64,000 nt of DNA from Pseudomonadota bacterium (GTDB taxonomy: Bacteria; Pseudomonadota; Gammaproteobacteria; Burkholderiales; Burkholderiaceae_C). The DNA lies in the NCBI GenBank assembly GCA_018241325.1, contig JAFEEB010000033.1, positions 42,815 through 106,814 of the forward strand. Direction: 5' to 3'. Below, one piece after another: positions 7,429 to 15,313 of this stretch (positions are counted from its first letter, which is position 1; the number at the start of each line of letters is the position of its first letter). Below the pieces are notes generated by a model that was not told the DNA's origin, ran no database searches, and saw only the letters and a program-made list of their open reading frames with translations. Both the position numbers and the translations under genes were made by a program.

Positions 7429-8091
7429 CTATTTCATTCGGTGCGAAAAAACGGAGTAACCGGCAGCTTTCGCGGGTGTCTTTTTTTCGCCGGGCAGTAG
7501 AGCGCGGATGCGCGCCTTACTTATCCCAAAACGCTTTGCAGCTTCTTGGATACCGTGCTTCTGGCGGTAGCTGGCAAGTTCGCGCAGGCGCTCGGGTGTC
7601 CACTTTTTGGCGGTGCCTGCATTTGCTATTGCTGGCGTGGCTTCGGTGGGCGCATCCATCGCCAGCGGTTTGCCATAGTGGCCGGGCGTCAGTCCGACAA
7701 ATTCAGCAAGGTCGCTGCGAACTGCAAACTGTCTCGACATTGCCCACTCGACACCAGCTTTCGGCGTGAACACCTCGGGAAGCTCACCGGCCTTCTGCGC
7801 CAGTTCCACGGCTCGCAGCGCGCGCGCAGGATCAGGGAACGTCAACGGATCAACAATCGCGCCTGCAAGTTCAGCAGCGCCCCAATATGGCAAGCTGCAA
7901 AGTTCATAGCACTCCAGAAACTCGCGCGCCTCGGTTTTGGTCTTGCTGAACGCGCTTTCAAATGCCGGGTCAGGCTCGGTTTCAAGCGCTTCACGCACGA
8001 TTGCCGCTGCGACAAAATGAACGCCGGAAACGGTCAGGAACTGCGCCAGGTTGTCGCCGTCGCCTTGCGGCGGTTTTACCTTCTTGCCCAT
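7429..8091 (-). CDS. Hypothetical protein with C-terminal HTH, next to the integrase (220 aa)
   Basis: A 220-residue protein. Residues 1-165 are helical and acidic without a motif I recognise (includes ARALRAVELAQKAGELPEVF). Residues about 166-210 form a probable helix-turn-helix: KKWTPERLRELASYRQ, then IQEAAKRFGISKARIRALL, with a basic tail. Its ATG lies one base past the integrase stop (TGA-A-ATG), so it is co-translated with int. It ends within the GCAACCCC repeat region and is therefore a good candidate for the protein that binds those repeats, possibly as repressor or excision-control factor. Confidence 0.65.
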   Translation of the reverse strand: MGKKVKPPQGDGDNLAQFLTVSGVHFVAAAIVREALETEPDPAFESAFSKTKTEAREFLECYELCSLPYWGAAELAGAIVDPLTFPDPARALRAVELAQKAGELPEVFTPKAGVEWAMSRQFAVRSDLAEFVGLTPGHYGKPLAMDAPTEATPAIANAGTAKKWTPERLRELASYRQKHGIQEAAKRFGISKARIRALLPGEKKTPAKAAGYSVFSHRMK

Positions 8092-8092
8092 T

Positions 8093-9358
8093 TCACGCCT
8101 CCCGTGCGCTGCGAATCGGCACCACGTCTGCCGGGGCCTGCACGGTGTCGCAGTGCGCGGCCCAATCGGCCATCAATGCGCGGCGTTTTTCAAACAGCGT
8201 AGAGCGCAGATAGGCGGCTTCTACCTTGTCGGGCAACTGGTGCGCCAGCGCGTGTTCTGCCACTTCACGCGGGTAGTTCGTGGCCTCTGCGGCCCATACC
8301 CGGAACGTGCTGCGAAAGCCATGCACAAGGGCGGGCTTGCCGGTGCGGTCTGTCCAGATTGGATCAGGCGCGTTCATCCTGCGGATCACGGCCAGCAGGG
8401 ACATATCCGACAACGCGGCACCATGGCGGCCTTTGAAAATCAAGCCCTCCATGCCATCGGCCTGCACGGCCTGCAACACGCGCAGCGCGGCGGCGCTCAG
8501 GGGTACATCGTGCGGCTTGCTTGCCTTCATGCGCTCGCCCGGGACGTGCCACACGCCTGCATCAAAGTCGATTTCGGCCCACGCTGCGCCGCGCACTTCG
8601 CCTGAACGTGCGGCGGTCAGGATGGCAAATTCCAGCGCCCGCGCGGCCTCGCCTTGACGCTGGCGAAGCGCCTGCATGAAAGCGCCCGCTTGCTGCCATG
8701 GCAGCGCCGGATGGTTCTCAACTTTCGCCACCTTGGACGGCTTGGGCAACAGCTTGTCTAGGTGGCCTTTCCAGCGGGCCGGGTTGTCGCCAGCTCGAAA
8801 ACCTTGCACGCGGCACCAATCGAGGATGCTTTCAATGCGCCCTCGCAGGCGTGAAGCGGTTTCGCTTTTGCTTGTCCAGATGGGCAACAGCACGCGCGAT
8901 ATTTCCGCCGTGCCAACGTCGGCAACGTTCATTGATCCAATCACCGGATTGGCGAAATTCTCAATGGTGCTGCGCCATTGGTAGCCGTGCTTGGCGTTGC
9001 GCCAGCCTGATTCATGGGCGGCGATGTAGCGGCTTGCAGCGTCACGAAACAGCAGCGCCTTTGCCTCAGCGCGGCGGCGTTCGCGCTGCGCCTCTTGCCG
9101 GGCCTCGATAGGGTCTATCTTGTCGGTCAGCAGCTTGCGGGCCTCGCGTGCCCTCTCGCGTGCCTCAGCCAGCGTAAAGGCGTTCAGGCCACCCAAGCCC
9201 ATCTCTCGCGTGCGCTTGTCACGGGTGAAGCGCAGTACCCACGATTTGCTGCCACCGGGGGCAACCTGCAAATACAGCCCGGCACCATCGGCGTAGTAGC
9301 CCGGCTTCTTGGTGCGTGTGACCTGCAGCGCGTTCAGCCTCTCAATTGCCCTTGCCAT
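8093..9358 (-). CDS. int: Phage-type tyrosine integrase (P4-like)
   Basis: Site-specific recombinase that would insert and excise the element at tRNA-Ala. The 421 residues show an N-terminal arm-binding domain (about 1-90, GYYADGAGLYLQV and TLAEARERAREAR), a central SAM-like core-binding domain (about 105-200), and a catalytic domain with Arg251 in TAARSGEVRG, His346-x-x-Arg349 in HGFRSTF, a downstream His in HALAH (about 373) and nucleophile Tyr383 in AAYLRST. All catalytic positions are present, so it should be active. The gene faces inward from the attR end, and possible arm sites lie just upstream of it. Confidence 0.95.
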   Translation of the reverse strand: MARAIERLNALQVTRTKKPGYYADGAGLYLQVAPGGSKSWVLRFTRDKRTREMGLGGLNAFTLAEARERAREARKLLTDKIDPIEARQEAQRERRRAEAKALLFRDAASRYIAAHESGWRNAKHGYQWRSTIENFANPVIGSMNVADVGTAEISRVLLPIWTSKSETASRLRGRIESILDWCRVQGFRAGDNPARWKGHLDKLLPKPSKVAKVENHPALPWQQAGAFMQALRQRQGEAARALEFAILTAARSGEVRGAAWAEIDFDAGVWHVPGERMKASKPHDVPLSAAALRVLQAVQADGMEGLIFKGRHGAALSDMSLLAVIRRMNAPDPIWTDRTGKPALVHGFRSTFRVWAAEATNYPREVAEHALAHQLPDKVEAAYLRSTLFEKRRALMADWAAHCDTVQAPADVVPIRSAREA

Positions 9359-9368
9359 CGCTTACCCC

Positions 9369-9492
9369 TTGTCTTACCCATGATCTAGAGCGCGATTGTA
9401 CGGGACTAACTGGGACAATGCAAGATAACGAATCAGCCTGCAACCCGCACCAATCCTAGGTTTTTCAGACTGAGCGGGACAACGTGGGACAA
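9369..9492. promoter_or_regulatory. Integrase arm-site region between int and attR
   Basis: GGGACTA at 9402 and GGGACAA at 9412, 9476 and 9486 form two pairs, each with exactly 10-bp spacing, 74 bp apart. TTGTCTTACCCATG at 9369-9382 matches the left-end motif at 4032-4045. This is the usual place for integrase arm-binding sites and the int promoter. Confidence 0.55.
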
Positions 9493-9505
9493 CCTTTGCG
9501 GCAGA

Positions 9506-9522
9506 CCTCCTCTCCACCACAA
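9506..9522 (+). other. attR: distal core attachment site
   Basis: Exact 17-bp copy of the tRNA 3' end (CCTCCTCTCCACCACAA). Directly beyond it, at 9526-9557, lies a strong terminator that would have followed the tRNA before integration. Confidence 0.9.
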
Positions 9523-9525
9523 TTC

Positions 9526-9557
9526 AAAAGCCAACCGTTTGCGGTTGGCTTTTTTTT
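9526..9557 (+). terminator. Original tRNA-Ala terminator, displaced by the element
   Basis: AAAGCCAACCG and CGGTTGGCTTT pair around TTTG and are followed by a run of seven T. It starts four bases past attR; in the empty chromosome it would have lain directly behind tRNA-Ala. The reverse strand also has A-rich/T-rich ends, so it may act both ways. Confidence 0.8.
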
Positions 9558-9740
9558 CGCCCGCGCCCGGTCCCCCGTGGTCATGCGCAAAAAGACAGTG
9601 TGACGCCTCCGTTGCCGCAAAATGAAGGCACCCGTGATGGTGGGCAGCCGAGCAACGCGCTCTCGAGCACGTTGACGATGCCGCTGCATTTGATCCAACG
9701 ACCACTGTCAATGGCATGACGAGACCGCAAGGAGAGGGGC

Positions 9741-10820
9741 ATGGATACTCGAAATCTGGTGGTTGGAAGCCGTGTCGATTCCGGTGAACTCGGCACGGGG
9801 ACAGTGACTTTCGTCGGCGCAGATCGCATCGGTATTGCCTTCGACGGCGGCAGCGAAATGTTGGTGCACCGCGAGAATCTGGAGCGTGAGGCACGCGCTC
9901 AGCCGGCATCGGCCGCGCCGCCACGTACCGGCCTGCCGTGGCCTGCCTCCACCTTCGTGTCGGACGACGACGTTGCTGAGCACTTTCTTGGCTCGCACTG
10001 GGATCCGTTTGTCGATGACGCATCAGAGTTGCTCAAGCGACTGCCGCAGATGCTGCAAGAGTCCGAGATTCAGAACGGTTTCGCCTCAGTGCACGGCGTT
10101 CCGCGGCGTGATCCTGCGGACTGGGTGAAGGGCTTTACGTTGGTCTGGCCCGACGCCAAGCAGGGGTTGGCAGCGGCGTCGCGCATCGAACCGGAGCGCA
10201 CGTTGCTGATCAGCCTGTTTCCGTTTTTCGCCCTGGGCAGCCAACACACCCTGACACTGCGCGAGGTGAGAGTCTGGAAAAGCGGCGTGGAAGCCCAGGT
10301 CACGGCCGACTGGGCCCGGGGCGAGGTGACTTTTTTCGACACCCATTTTCTGATCAACCGCGCCTGGTATGACACGGGAAAACCTTACGACTTCATCCTC
10401 GCTGGTCTGGCCTACAGTGCCGGTCCGGCACATCAGCGGCAGTGGGAAATCGACAGACACCCCGACGAAGTAGCGTGGCTGAACCAGCAACGGACACCCG
10501 GCGAAGCGCCCCACGAGGCACGCTACACGCTCGGGCTTGACGGCGCCGCCGTGCTGCTGCCTGTCGATGACTGGGATGTGGACGACTTCAGCTTTCACGC
10601 TCCTGTGAAATCCGTGACCGAGTTCAAGGACTGGCTGGGACAAGATGGCTGGCGCGTGCGTGCCACCGTGATGCGCATGGGCGACGAGGATGGCGACCTG
10701 GACATCCTGATTACCCGACGCGCCTGGTCTGGCGTGGCCCCGCCTCAGGTTGGGCACGACATCGAAGGCCGCTTGTGGCTGCAAGGACGGCTGTGGACGC
10801 CCTTGTCGAAACACGGGTGA
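9741..10820 (+). CDS. Hypothetical protein (359 aa), function unknown
   Basis: A 359-residue cytosolic protein I do not recognise. Residues about 5-45 look like a small SH3/KOW-like barrel (VGSRVDSGELGTGTVTFVG then RIGIAFDGG). The rest is acidic and aromatic-rich mixed alpha/beta (LLISLFPFFALG, VTFFDTHFLINRAWYDTGKPYDFILAGLAYS, DDWDVDDFSFHAP) without a catalytic motif. A strong AAGGAGAG Shine-Dalgarno lies before the ATG. It stands alone just outside attR and is a little less GC-rich than the neighbouring core genes, so it may itself be accessory DNA near the tRNA hotspot. Confidence 0.65.
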   Translation: MDTRNLVVGSRVDSGELGTGTVTFVGADRIGIAFDGGSEMLVHRENLEREARAQPASAAPPRTGLPWPASTFVSDDDVAEHFLGSHWDPFVDDASELLKRLPQMLQESEIQNGFASVHGVPRRDPADWVKGFTLVWPDAKQGLAAASRIEPERTLLISLFPFFALGSQHTLTLREVRVWKSGVEAQVTADWARGEVTFFDTHFLINRAWYDTGKPYDFILAGLAYSAGPAHQRQWEIDRHPDEVAWLNQQRTPGEAPHEARYTLGLDGAAVLLPVDDWDVDDFSFHAPVKSVTEFKDWLGQDGWRVRATVMRMGDEDGDLDILITRRAWSGVAPPQVGHDIEGRLWLQGRLWTPLSKHG

Positions 10821-10878
10821 ACACGCACACAAGCGAACTGCCCAAGCCGCCGCACCGCCTCCATTACAATCCGCGCGT

Positions 10879-11040
10879 CATTGGGGAGTAGCCGCTCTTC
10901 ACCCCCGAAGAGGCTGACGTCAACACACTTGACCCGCTCGGGTCATGGCGTCAGCGGTTCCCACGCTTGGCAAGACCTTTGACCACCATGCCTCCGATTC
11001 GGCCGGGGATGCGTGGTGGTCAATCGTCTGCAACACCGGC
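10879..11040 (+). ncRNA. yybP-ykoY (Mn2+) riboswitch
   Basis: Leader with the class signature TTGGGGAGTAGCCG, a CTCTTC/GAAGAG hairpin, GTCAACACACTTGACCCG, the matching GGCGTCAGCGGTT return strand and GGCAAGACC. It is followed by a 10-bp stem TTGACCACCA/TGGTGGTCAA (about 10979-11024) that may be the expression platform. It precedes a GDT1/MneA-type exporter, the textbook target. Boundaries are approximate. Confidence 0.85.
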
Positions 11041-11052
11041 CTGGAACCCATC

Positions 11053-11631
11053 ATGGAAGCCCTCCTCGTCTCCACCGGCGTCGTCGCGTTGGCCGAAATC
11101 GGCGACAAGACCCAGCTGCTGGCCTTCATCCTGGCCGCCCGCTTCAAGAAGCCCGTGCCCATCGTGCTGGGCATTCTGGCGGCCACGCTCGTCAACCATG
11201 GCCTGGCCGGCGCGCTGGGGGCCTGGATCATGGCGGTGGTCAGCCCCGGCGTGCTGCGCTGGGTGCTGGGCCTGTCCTTTCTGGCCATGGCGGTGTGGAC
11301 GCTGATCCCGGACAAGATCGAGGAGGAAGAAACGCAGGTGGCGCAGCACTTCGGCGTGTTCGGCGCCACCTTGGTGACCTTCTTTCTGGCCGAGATGGGC
11401 GACAAGACCCAGATCGCCACCGTGGCCATGGCGGCGCACTACGGCACGCCGCTGCTGGTGGTCATCGGCACCACGCTGGGCATGCTGATCGCCGACGTGC
11501 CGGCGGTGTTCGTGGGCGACAGGCTGGCCGCGCGCATCCCGATGAAGCTGGTGCACTCGATCGCCGCGGCCATCTTCGCGCTGCTGGGCGTGGCCACCTT
11601 GCTGGGAGCGGGGGCGAGCTTCGGGATCTGA
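11053..11631 (+). CDS. mneA: Manganese exporter of the TMEM165/GDT1 (MneA) family
   Basis: A 192-residue inner-membrane protein with six predicted helices in two homologous halves. Each half carries the family signature E-x-G-D-K-T: EIGDKTQLLA near residue 14 and EMGDKTQIAT near residue 115. Family members export Mn2+ (MneA) or act as cation/H+ exchangers. Control by the upstream Mn2+ riboswitch fits an efflux role under Mn excess. The ATG at 11053 starts the conserved MEALLVSTG; the earlier in-frame ATG at 10945 lies inside the riboswitch and was rejected. No strong Shine-Dalgarno is visible. Confidence 0.9.
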   Translation: MEALLVSTGVVALAEIGDKTQLLAFILAARFKKPVPIVLGILAATLVNHGLAGALGAWIMAVVSPGVLRWVLGLSFLAMAVWTLIPDKIEEEETQVAQHFGVFGATLVTFFLAEMGDKTQIATVAMAAHYGTPLLVVIGTTLGMLIADVPAVFVGDRLAARIPMKLVHSIAAAIFALLGVATLLGAGASFGI

Positions 11632-11655
11632 CCGCGGCCCGGCAACAGGCCAGAG

Positions 11656-14262
11656 TCAGTCCACCGCCTGCCGCAAGGTCTGCACCACCGGCCGGCGCAA
11701 CACGTCGCGCAGGCTCCACCAGCCAGCCACCCAAGCCAGCAGCGCGCCCGCCAGCGCGCCGCCCAGCGCCACCCACGGCGGCGGCGCCCAGGCAAAGTCG
11801 AACACCTGGCGCGCCAACGCCCAGCCCACGGCCATGGCCGCCAAACTGGCCAGCAGGCCCGCCAGCAAGCCCACGCCGGCCAGTTCGGCGCGCTGGACCT
11901 GGCGCAGCAGCTGGCCGCTGGCGCCCACGGCGCGCATGATGGCGAACTCGCGCGCGCGCTCCTCGCGCGTGGCGCTCACGGCCGCGAACAGCACGATCAG
12001 GCCCGCCACCAGGGTAAAGCCGAACAGGAACTCCACCGCCCGGATCACCTGATCCATCACACGCTGGATCTGGGCGATGGTGGCGCTCATGTCGACGTTG
12101 GTGATGTTGGGAAACCGGTGCACCAGGGCGTTGTCGAAGCCAGCACTTCCATCGCCGGGCCGCCCCAAGGTGGAAGGCGCCCCCCCGGGGGGCAGCGAAT
12201 CATGCGAAGCAGAGGAGCGTGGGGGCCACGTTTCCGGCGCGCGGTAGGCAGCGATGTAGGTGATGGGCACGTCGGGCATTTCGGCCACCGGGAACATGAC
12301 GAAGAAGTTGACGTGCATCGAGGCCCAGTCCACCTTGCGCAGTGAGGTGATGCGCGCCTCGGTCGGCGAGCCCGCGATGTCGAACCTGAGCGTGTCACCC
12401 AGCTTCAGACCCAGCGTCTCGGCCAGCCCCGACTCGACGCTGATCGCGCCGGCCTCGCCGCTCGTCCAGCGGCCGGCGGAGACGTCGTTGTGGCCGGGCG
12501 GCTCGGCCGCGTGCGAAAGGTTGAACTCGCGCTCCACCAGCCGCTGGGCGCGATCGTCGGCATAGTCGCCCGGCGACACGGCCCGACCGTTGATCGCCAC
12601 CAGGCGGCCGCGAAACATCGGGTACCAGTCGAGCTGGCTCACGCCCGCGCCCCGCAGCGCGGCGCGAAACGCATCGGCCTGATCGGGCATGACGTTGATG
12701 ACGAAGCGGTTGGGCGCGTTGGCCGGCGTGGCGGCACGCCAGCTGTCGACCAGATCGGTGCGCAACAACACCAGCAGCACCAGCGCCAGCAGACCCACCG
12801 CCAGGCTGCTGACCTGCACCACGGCATAGACCGGCCGCGCCGAGAGCTGCCGCGTGGCCAGTACCAGCCAGCGCGGTGCGGTCTGCTCGTTGACCAGCGG
12901 CCGCAGCAGCTTGACGGCGCACCAGGACAGCAGCGCGAACAGCGCCACCGCGCCGGCGAAGCCGCCGACGGCGATCAGGCCCAGCTTCAGGTCGGAGCTC
13001 GCCGCCAACAGCAGCGCGGCAAAGCCCAGCACACCCAGCGCCAGCACGGCCAGCGACGCCGGCCGCAGCGCGCCGACGTCGCGCCGGATCACGCGCAGCG
13101 GCGGCACCTGGGCCAACTGCAACACCGGCGGCAGGCCGAATGCGACCAGCAGGGTCAGCCCGATCCCGAGGCCGAACAGCAGCGGCCACGCGCTGGGCGG
13201 CGGCAGCGCGCTTTCGACCAGGCCCGCCAGCAGCAGCACGAACACGTGATGCACGGCATAGCCGATCAGCACGCCGGCCAGGCTGGCGACCAGGCCGACC
13301 AGAAGAAACTCGAACGTGTAAGCGGCGGCGATGCGCCGCTGCGGCTGGCCCAGCACGCGCAGCATGGCCGAGGCGTCCAGATGGCGCGCCGCGAACCCGC
13401 GCGCCGCCAGCGCCACCGCCACCGCCGACAGCAGCGCCGCCAGCAGCGCCACCAGGTTGAGGAACTTCTCGGCGCGGTCGAGCGTGGTGCGCATCTCGGG
13501 GCGGCCGGTGGACAGCGACTCCAGGCGCACGCCGCGCACTTCGGGCTTTTTCAGCTCGGCGTCGGCCCAACCCAGATAGCGCTGCACCGCCGCGTCCGGG
13601 CCCGCCAGCGCCAGCCGCCAGGTGATGCGGCTGGCCGGCTGCACCAGTCCGGTGGCCGGCAGATCGGCCGCGCGCATCATCACGCGCGGCGCGAAGTTCA
13701 TGAAACCGGCGCCGCGATCGGGCTCGAGCGCGATCAGCTCGGCAATCCGAAAAGCCGCATCGCCCAGCAGCAGTTGATCGCCCAGCTTCAGGCCCAGCGC
13801 CTCGAGCAGCGGCGGCGCGACCCAGACCTCGCCGGGCGCGGGAATGCTGTCGGTCGGTACGTCCGTGGTGTCCTGCGCATCGCGCGTCAGGCGCAACTGG
13901 CCGCGCAGCGGGTAGCCCTGATCGACCGCCTTCAGCGCCACCAGGCGCGTGGCGCCGCCCTGCGCGTCGGGGGCTCGACCCATGGTCGGAAAGCCCAGCG
14001 TGAGTGCCTGCTCCAACCCAAGCGCACGCGCCTGGTCAAGCCACGCCGCTGCCGGCGGGTTGTCGCTGACGACCACCGCATCACCGCCCAGCAACTGGCG
14101 CGCGTCGCGCTCCAGGCCGGACTTCAGCCGGTCTGAGAAAAAGCCCACCGCCGCCAGCGCCGCCACCGCCAGCGCCACGGCCAGCATCAGCAGGCGCAAC
14201 TCACCGGCCCGCACATCGCGCCACAGGCTGCGCCAGCCCAGGGCAAACCACGAAATGTTCAT
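11656..14262 (-). CDS. FtsX-type ABC transporter permease (YbbP-like), with repeat-derived insertion
   Basis: An 868-residue inner-membrane permease of the MacB/FtsX class with eight to ten helices: one near residues 20-42, a group at about 260-470, another near 495, and three at the C-terminus (about 735-860). Large periplasmic domains follow the first helix and lie around 515-730. The size and layout match YbbP of the YbbAP exporter. Its ATPase (YbbA) is not in the window. Residues about 676-708 (WPPRSSASHDSLPPGGAPST) are translated from a dispersed genomic repeat inserted in frame at 12139-12235, absent from the expected fold. The start overlaps the stop of a 47-codon ORF. Confidence 0.88.
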   Translation of the reverse strand: MNISWFALGWRSLWRDVRAGELRLLMLAVALAVAALAAVGFFSDRLKSGLERDARQLLGGDAVVVSDNPPAAAWLDQARALGLEQALTLGFPTMGRAPDAQGGATRLVALKAVDQGYPLRGQLRLTRDAQDTTDVPTDSIPAPGEVWVAPPLLEALGLKLGDQLLLGDAAFRIAELIALEPDRGAGFMNFAPRVMMRAADLPATGLVQPASRITWRLALAGPDAAVQRYLGWADAELKKPEVRGVRLESLSTGRPEMRTTLDRAEKFLNLVALLAALLSAVAVALAARGFAARHLDASAMLRVLGQPQRRIAAAYTFEFLLVGLVASLAGVLIGYAVHHVFVLLLAGLVESALPPPSAWPLLFGLGIGLTLLVAFGLPPVLQLAQVPPLRVIRRDVGALRPASLAVLALGVLGFAALLLAASSDLKLGLIAVGGFAGAVALFALLSWCAVKLLRPLVNEQTAPRWLVLATRQLSARPVYAVVQVSSLAVGLLALVLLVLLRTDLVDSWRAATPANAPNRFVINVMPDQADAFRAALRGAGVSQLDWYPMFRGRLVAINGRAVSPGDYADDRAQRLVEREFNLSHAAEPPGHNDVSAGRWTSGEAGAISVESGLAETLGLKLGDTLRFDIAGSPTEARITSLRKVDWASMHVNFFVMFPVAEMPDVPITYIAAYRAPETWPPRSSASHDSLPPGGAPSTLGRPGDGSAGFDNALVHRFPNITNVDMSATIAQIQRVMDQVIRAVEFLFGFTLVAGLIVLFAAVSATREERAREFAIMRAVGASGQLLRQVQRAELAGVGLLAGLLASLAAMAVGWALARQVFDFAWAPPPWVALGGALAGALLAWVAGWWSLRDVLRRPVVQTLRQAVD
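12139..12235. repeat. Dispersed repeat (CCCCCCGGGGGG type) inserted in frame in the permease gene
   Basis: The segment holds GGCCGCCCCAAGG, the palindrome GCCCCCCCGGGGGG and AGCGAATCATGCGAAGC-AGAGGAGCGTGGGGG. A relative with the same order of blocks sits between genes at about 39950-40020. It keeps the reading frame open and adds some 30 residues to a periplasmic region. Confidence 0.7.
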
Positions 14263-14402
14263 GCGCCCGACGATAGCGCAAACCGCCGTTCAAGGCCGCG
14301 ACCCCGCCGCGATGCAAACAGAGCGCCAGTCATGCGGGCCTTCTGCACCATCCGCACGGTGCGCTCAGGCTCCTGTGCCGAAAAATCCGTCGCGTTGCTC
14401 AT
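14259..14402 (-). CDS. Short ORF (47 aa) coupled to the permease gene
   Basis: ATG at 14402 has a strong GAGAGGAG Shine-Dalgarno, and the TGA overlaps the permease ATG (ATGA), so it may couple translation. The product, MSNATDFSAQEPERTVRMVQ then a basic tail RRGRGLERRF, matches no family I know. It could be a genuine small protein, a translational leader, or the remnant of a larger gene whose start survived. Confidence 0.45.
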   Translation of the reverse strand: MSNATDFSAQEPERTVRMVQKARMTGALFASRRGRGLERRFALSSGA

Positions 14403-14479
14403 GGCTCGCTCCTCTCAAGCATTTGAGCCTCTCCCGAACCCGGGGCGATTCACGAGCGGTCGGCCGCGCACTCGCGAGT

Positions 14480-15217
14480 TCACTTGCCCGTGAAGTTCGC
14501 TTTCCGCTTTTCCTTGAACGCTGCCACGCCTTCCTTGTAGTCCTCGCTCGTGGCGATCTCGGTCAGGTAGCCCATTTGAGGATAGGCGATCTCCGCGGGG
14601 GACTTGGGCAGGGTCTCCAGCGTGGCGCGCTTGATGGTTTGCAGCACCAGCGGGGCGGCGGCGGCCAGGCGCTGGGCCATCTCCAGTGCGGTGGCGTGGG
14701 CGCCACCCTTGGGCACGACGCGGTTGACCAGGCCGACCTCGTAGGCGCGCTGGGCGGGCAGCGGCTCGCCCAGCATCATGAACTCGACCGCCACCTTGTG
14801 CGGGATGCGCGACACCAGGCCGGCGGTGATGCCGCCGAACAGGCCCAGCTTGGCCTCGGGAAACATGAACTGCGCCGTCTCGTCGACGACGCACAGATCG
14901 CTCATCATCGTCAGCGTGAAGCCCGCGCCAACGGCCCAGCCCTGCACGGCGCTGATGAGCGGCTTGTCGATCTTCACGCCGACGTTGGGCACGCCTTTCC
15001 ACGCCTCTTTGGACGGATCGGTCACGTCCACACCGGCGCAAAAATGATCGCCCTCGGCGCTGAGCAGCGCCACGCGATCGTCGCTGGCGGCAAAGCGCCG
15101 AAAGGACTCGTTGAGCAGCGCGGTCATCTCCGCGCTGAGGGCGTTGCGCCGCTCGGGCCGGCGCAGGGTGATGTGGGCGATGCGGTCTATGGATTCGTAG
15201 GTGATGGGTTTGGACAT
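14480..15217 (-). CDS. Enoyl-CoA hydratase/isomerase family protein
   Basis: A 245-residue crotonase-fold enzyme. It has the oxyanion-hole segments DHFCAGVDV (near residue 57) and GWAVGAGFTL (near residue 93), and the second acidic region PEAKLGLFGG (near residue 120). The Glu usual in the first hydratase position is Met/Ser-like here (TMMSDL), so isomerase or hydrolase chemistry is as likely as hydration. It ends the operon Bug protein, acyl-CoA synthetase, hydratase, separated from the synthetase gene by a repeat (15244-15290). The context suggests uptake, CoA activation and beta-oxidation of an organic acid. Confidence 0.88.
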   Translation of the reverse strand: MSKPITYESIDRIAHITLRRPERRNALSAEMTALLNESFRRFAASDDRVALLSAEGDHFCAGVDVTDPSKEAWKGVPNVGVKIDKPLISAVQGWAVGAGFTLTMMSDLCVVDETAQFMFPEAKLGLFGGITAGLVSRIPHKVAVEFMMLGEPLPAQRAYEVGLVNRVVPKGGAHATALEMAQRLAAAAPLVLQTIKRATLETLPKSPAEIAYPQMGYLTEIATSEDYKEGVAAFKEKRKANFTGK

Positions 15218-15243
15218 GGTGACTCCGGCAATGACAGATCGAG

Positions 15244-15290
15244 TTTTGCTATATTTAAAGCAGCTGCCCGCGCTTGTCTGGCAGGCGCGG
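15244..15290. repeat. Dispersed palindromic repeat, intergenic copy
   Basis: TTTGCTATATTTAAAGCAGC followed by a CCCGCGCTTG/CAGGCGCGGG stem, the same family as at 1375-1420. It fills most of the gap between the synthetase and hydratase genes. Confidence 0.65.
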
Positions 15291-15313
15291 GAGCCCGATT
15301 CGATTCAAAACAA

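Noticed and set aside
8093-9358. Degenerate integrase
   Set aside because: All catalytic residues (Arg, His-x-x-Arg, His, Tyr) and the arm-binding domain are present, so it should be active.
10945-11052. Upstream in-frame ATG for the Mn exporter
   Set aside because: It lies within the conserved riboswitch stem; the added 36 residues have no counterpart in the exporter family.
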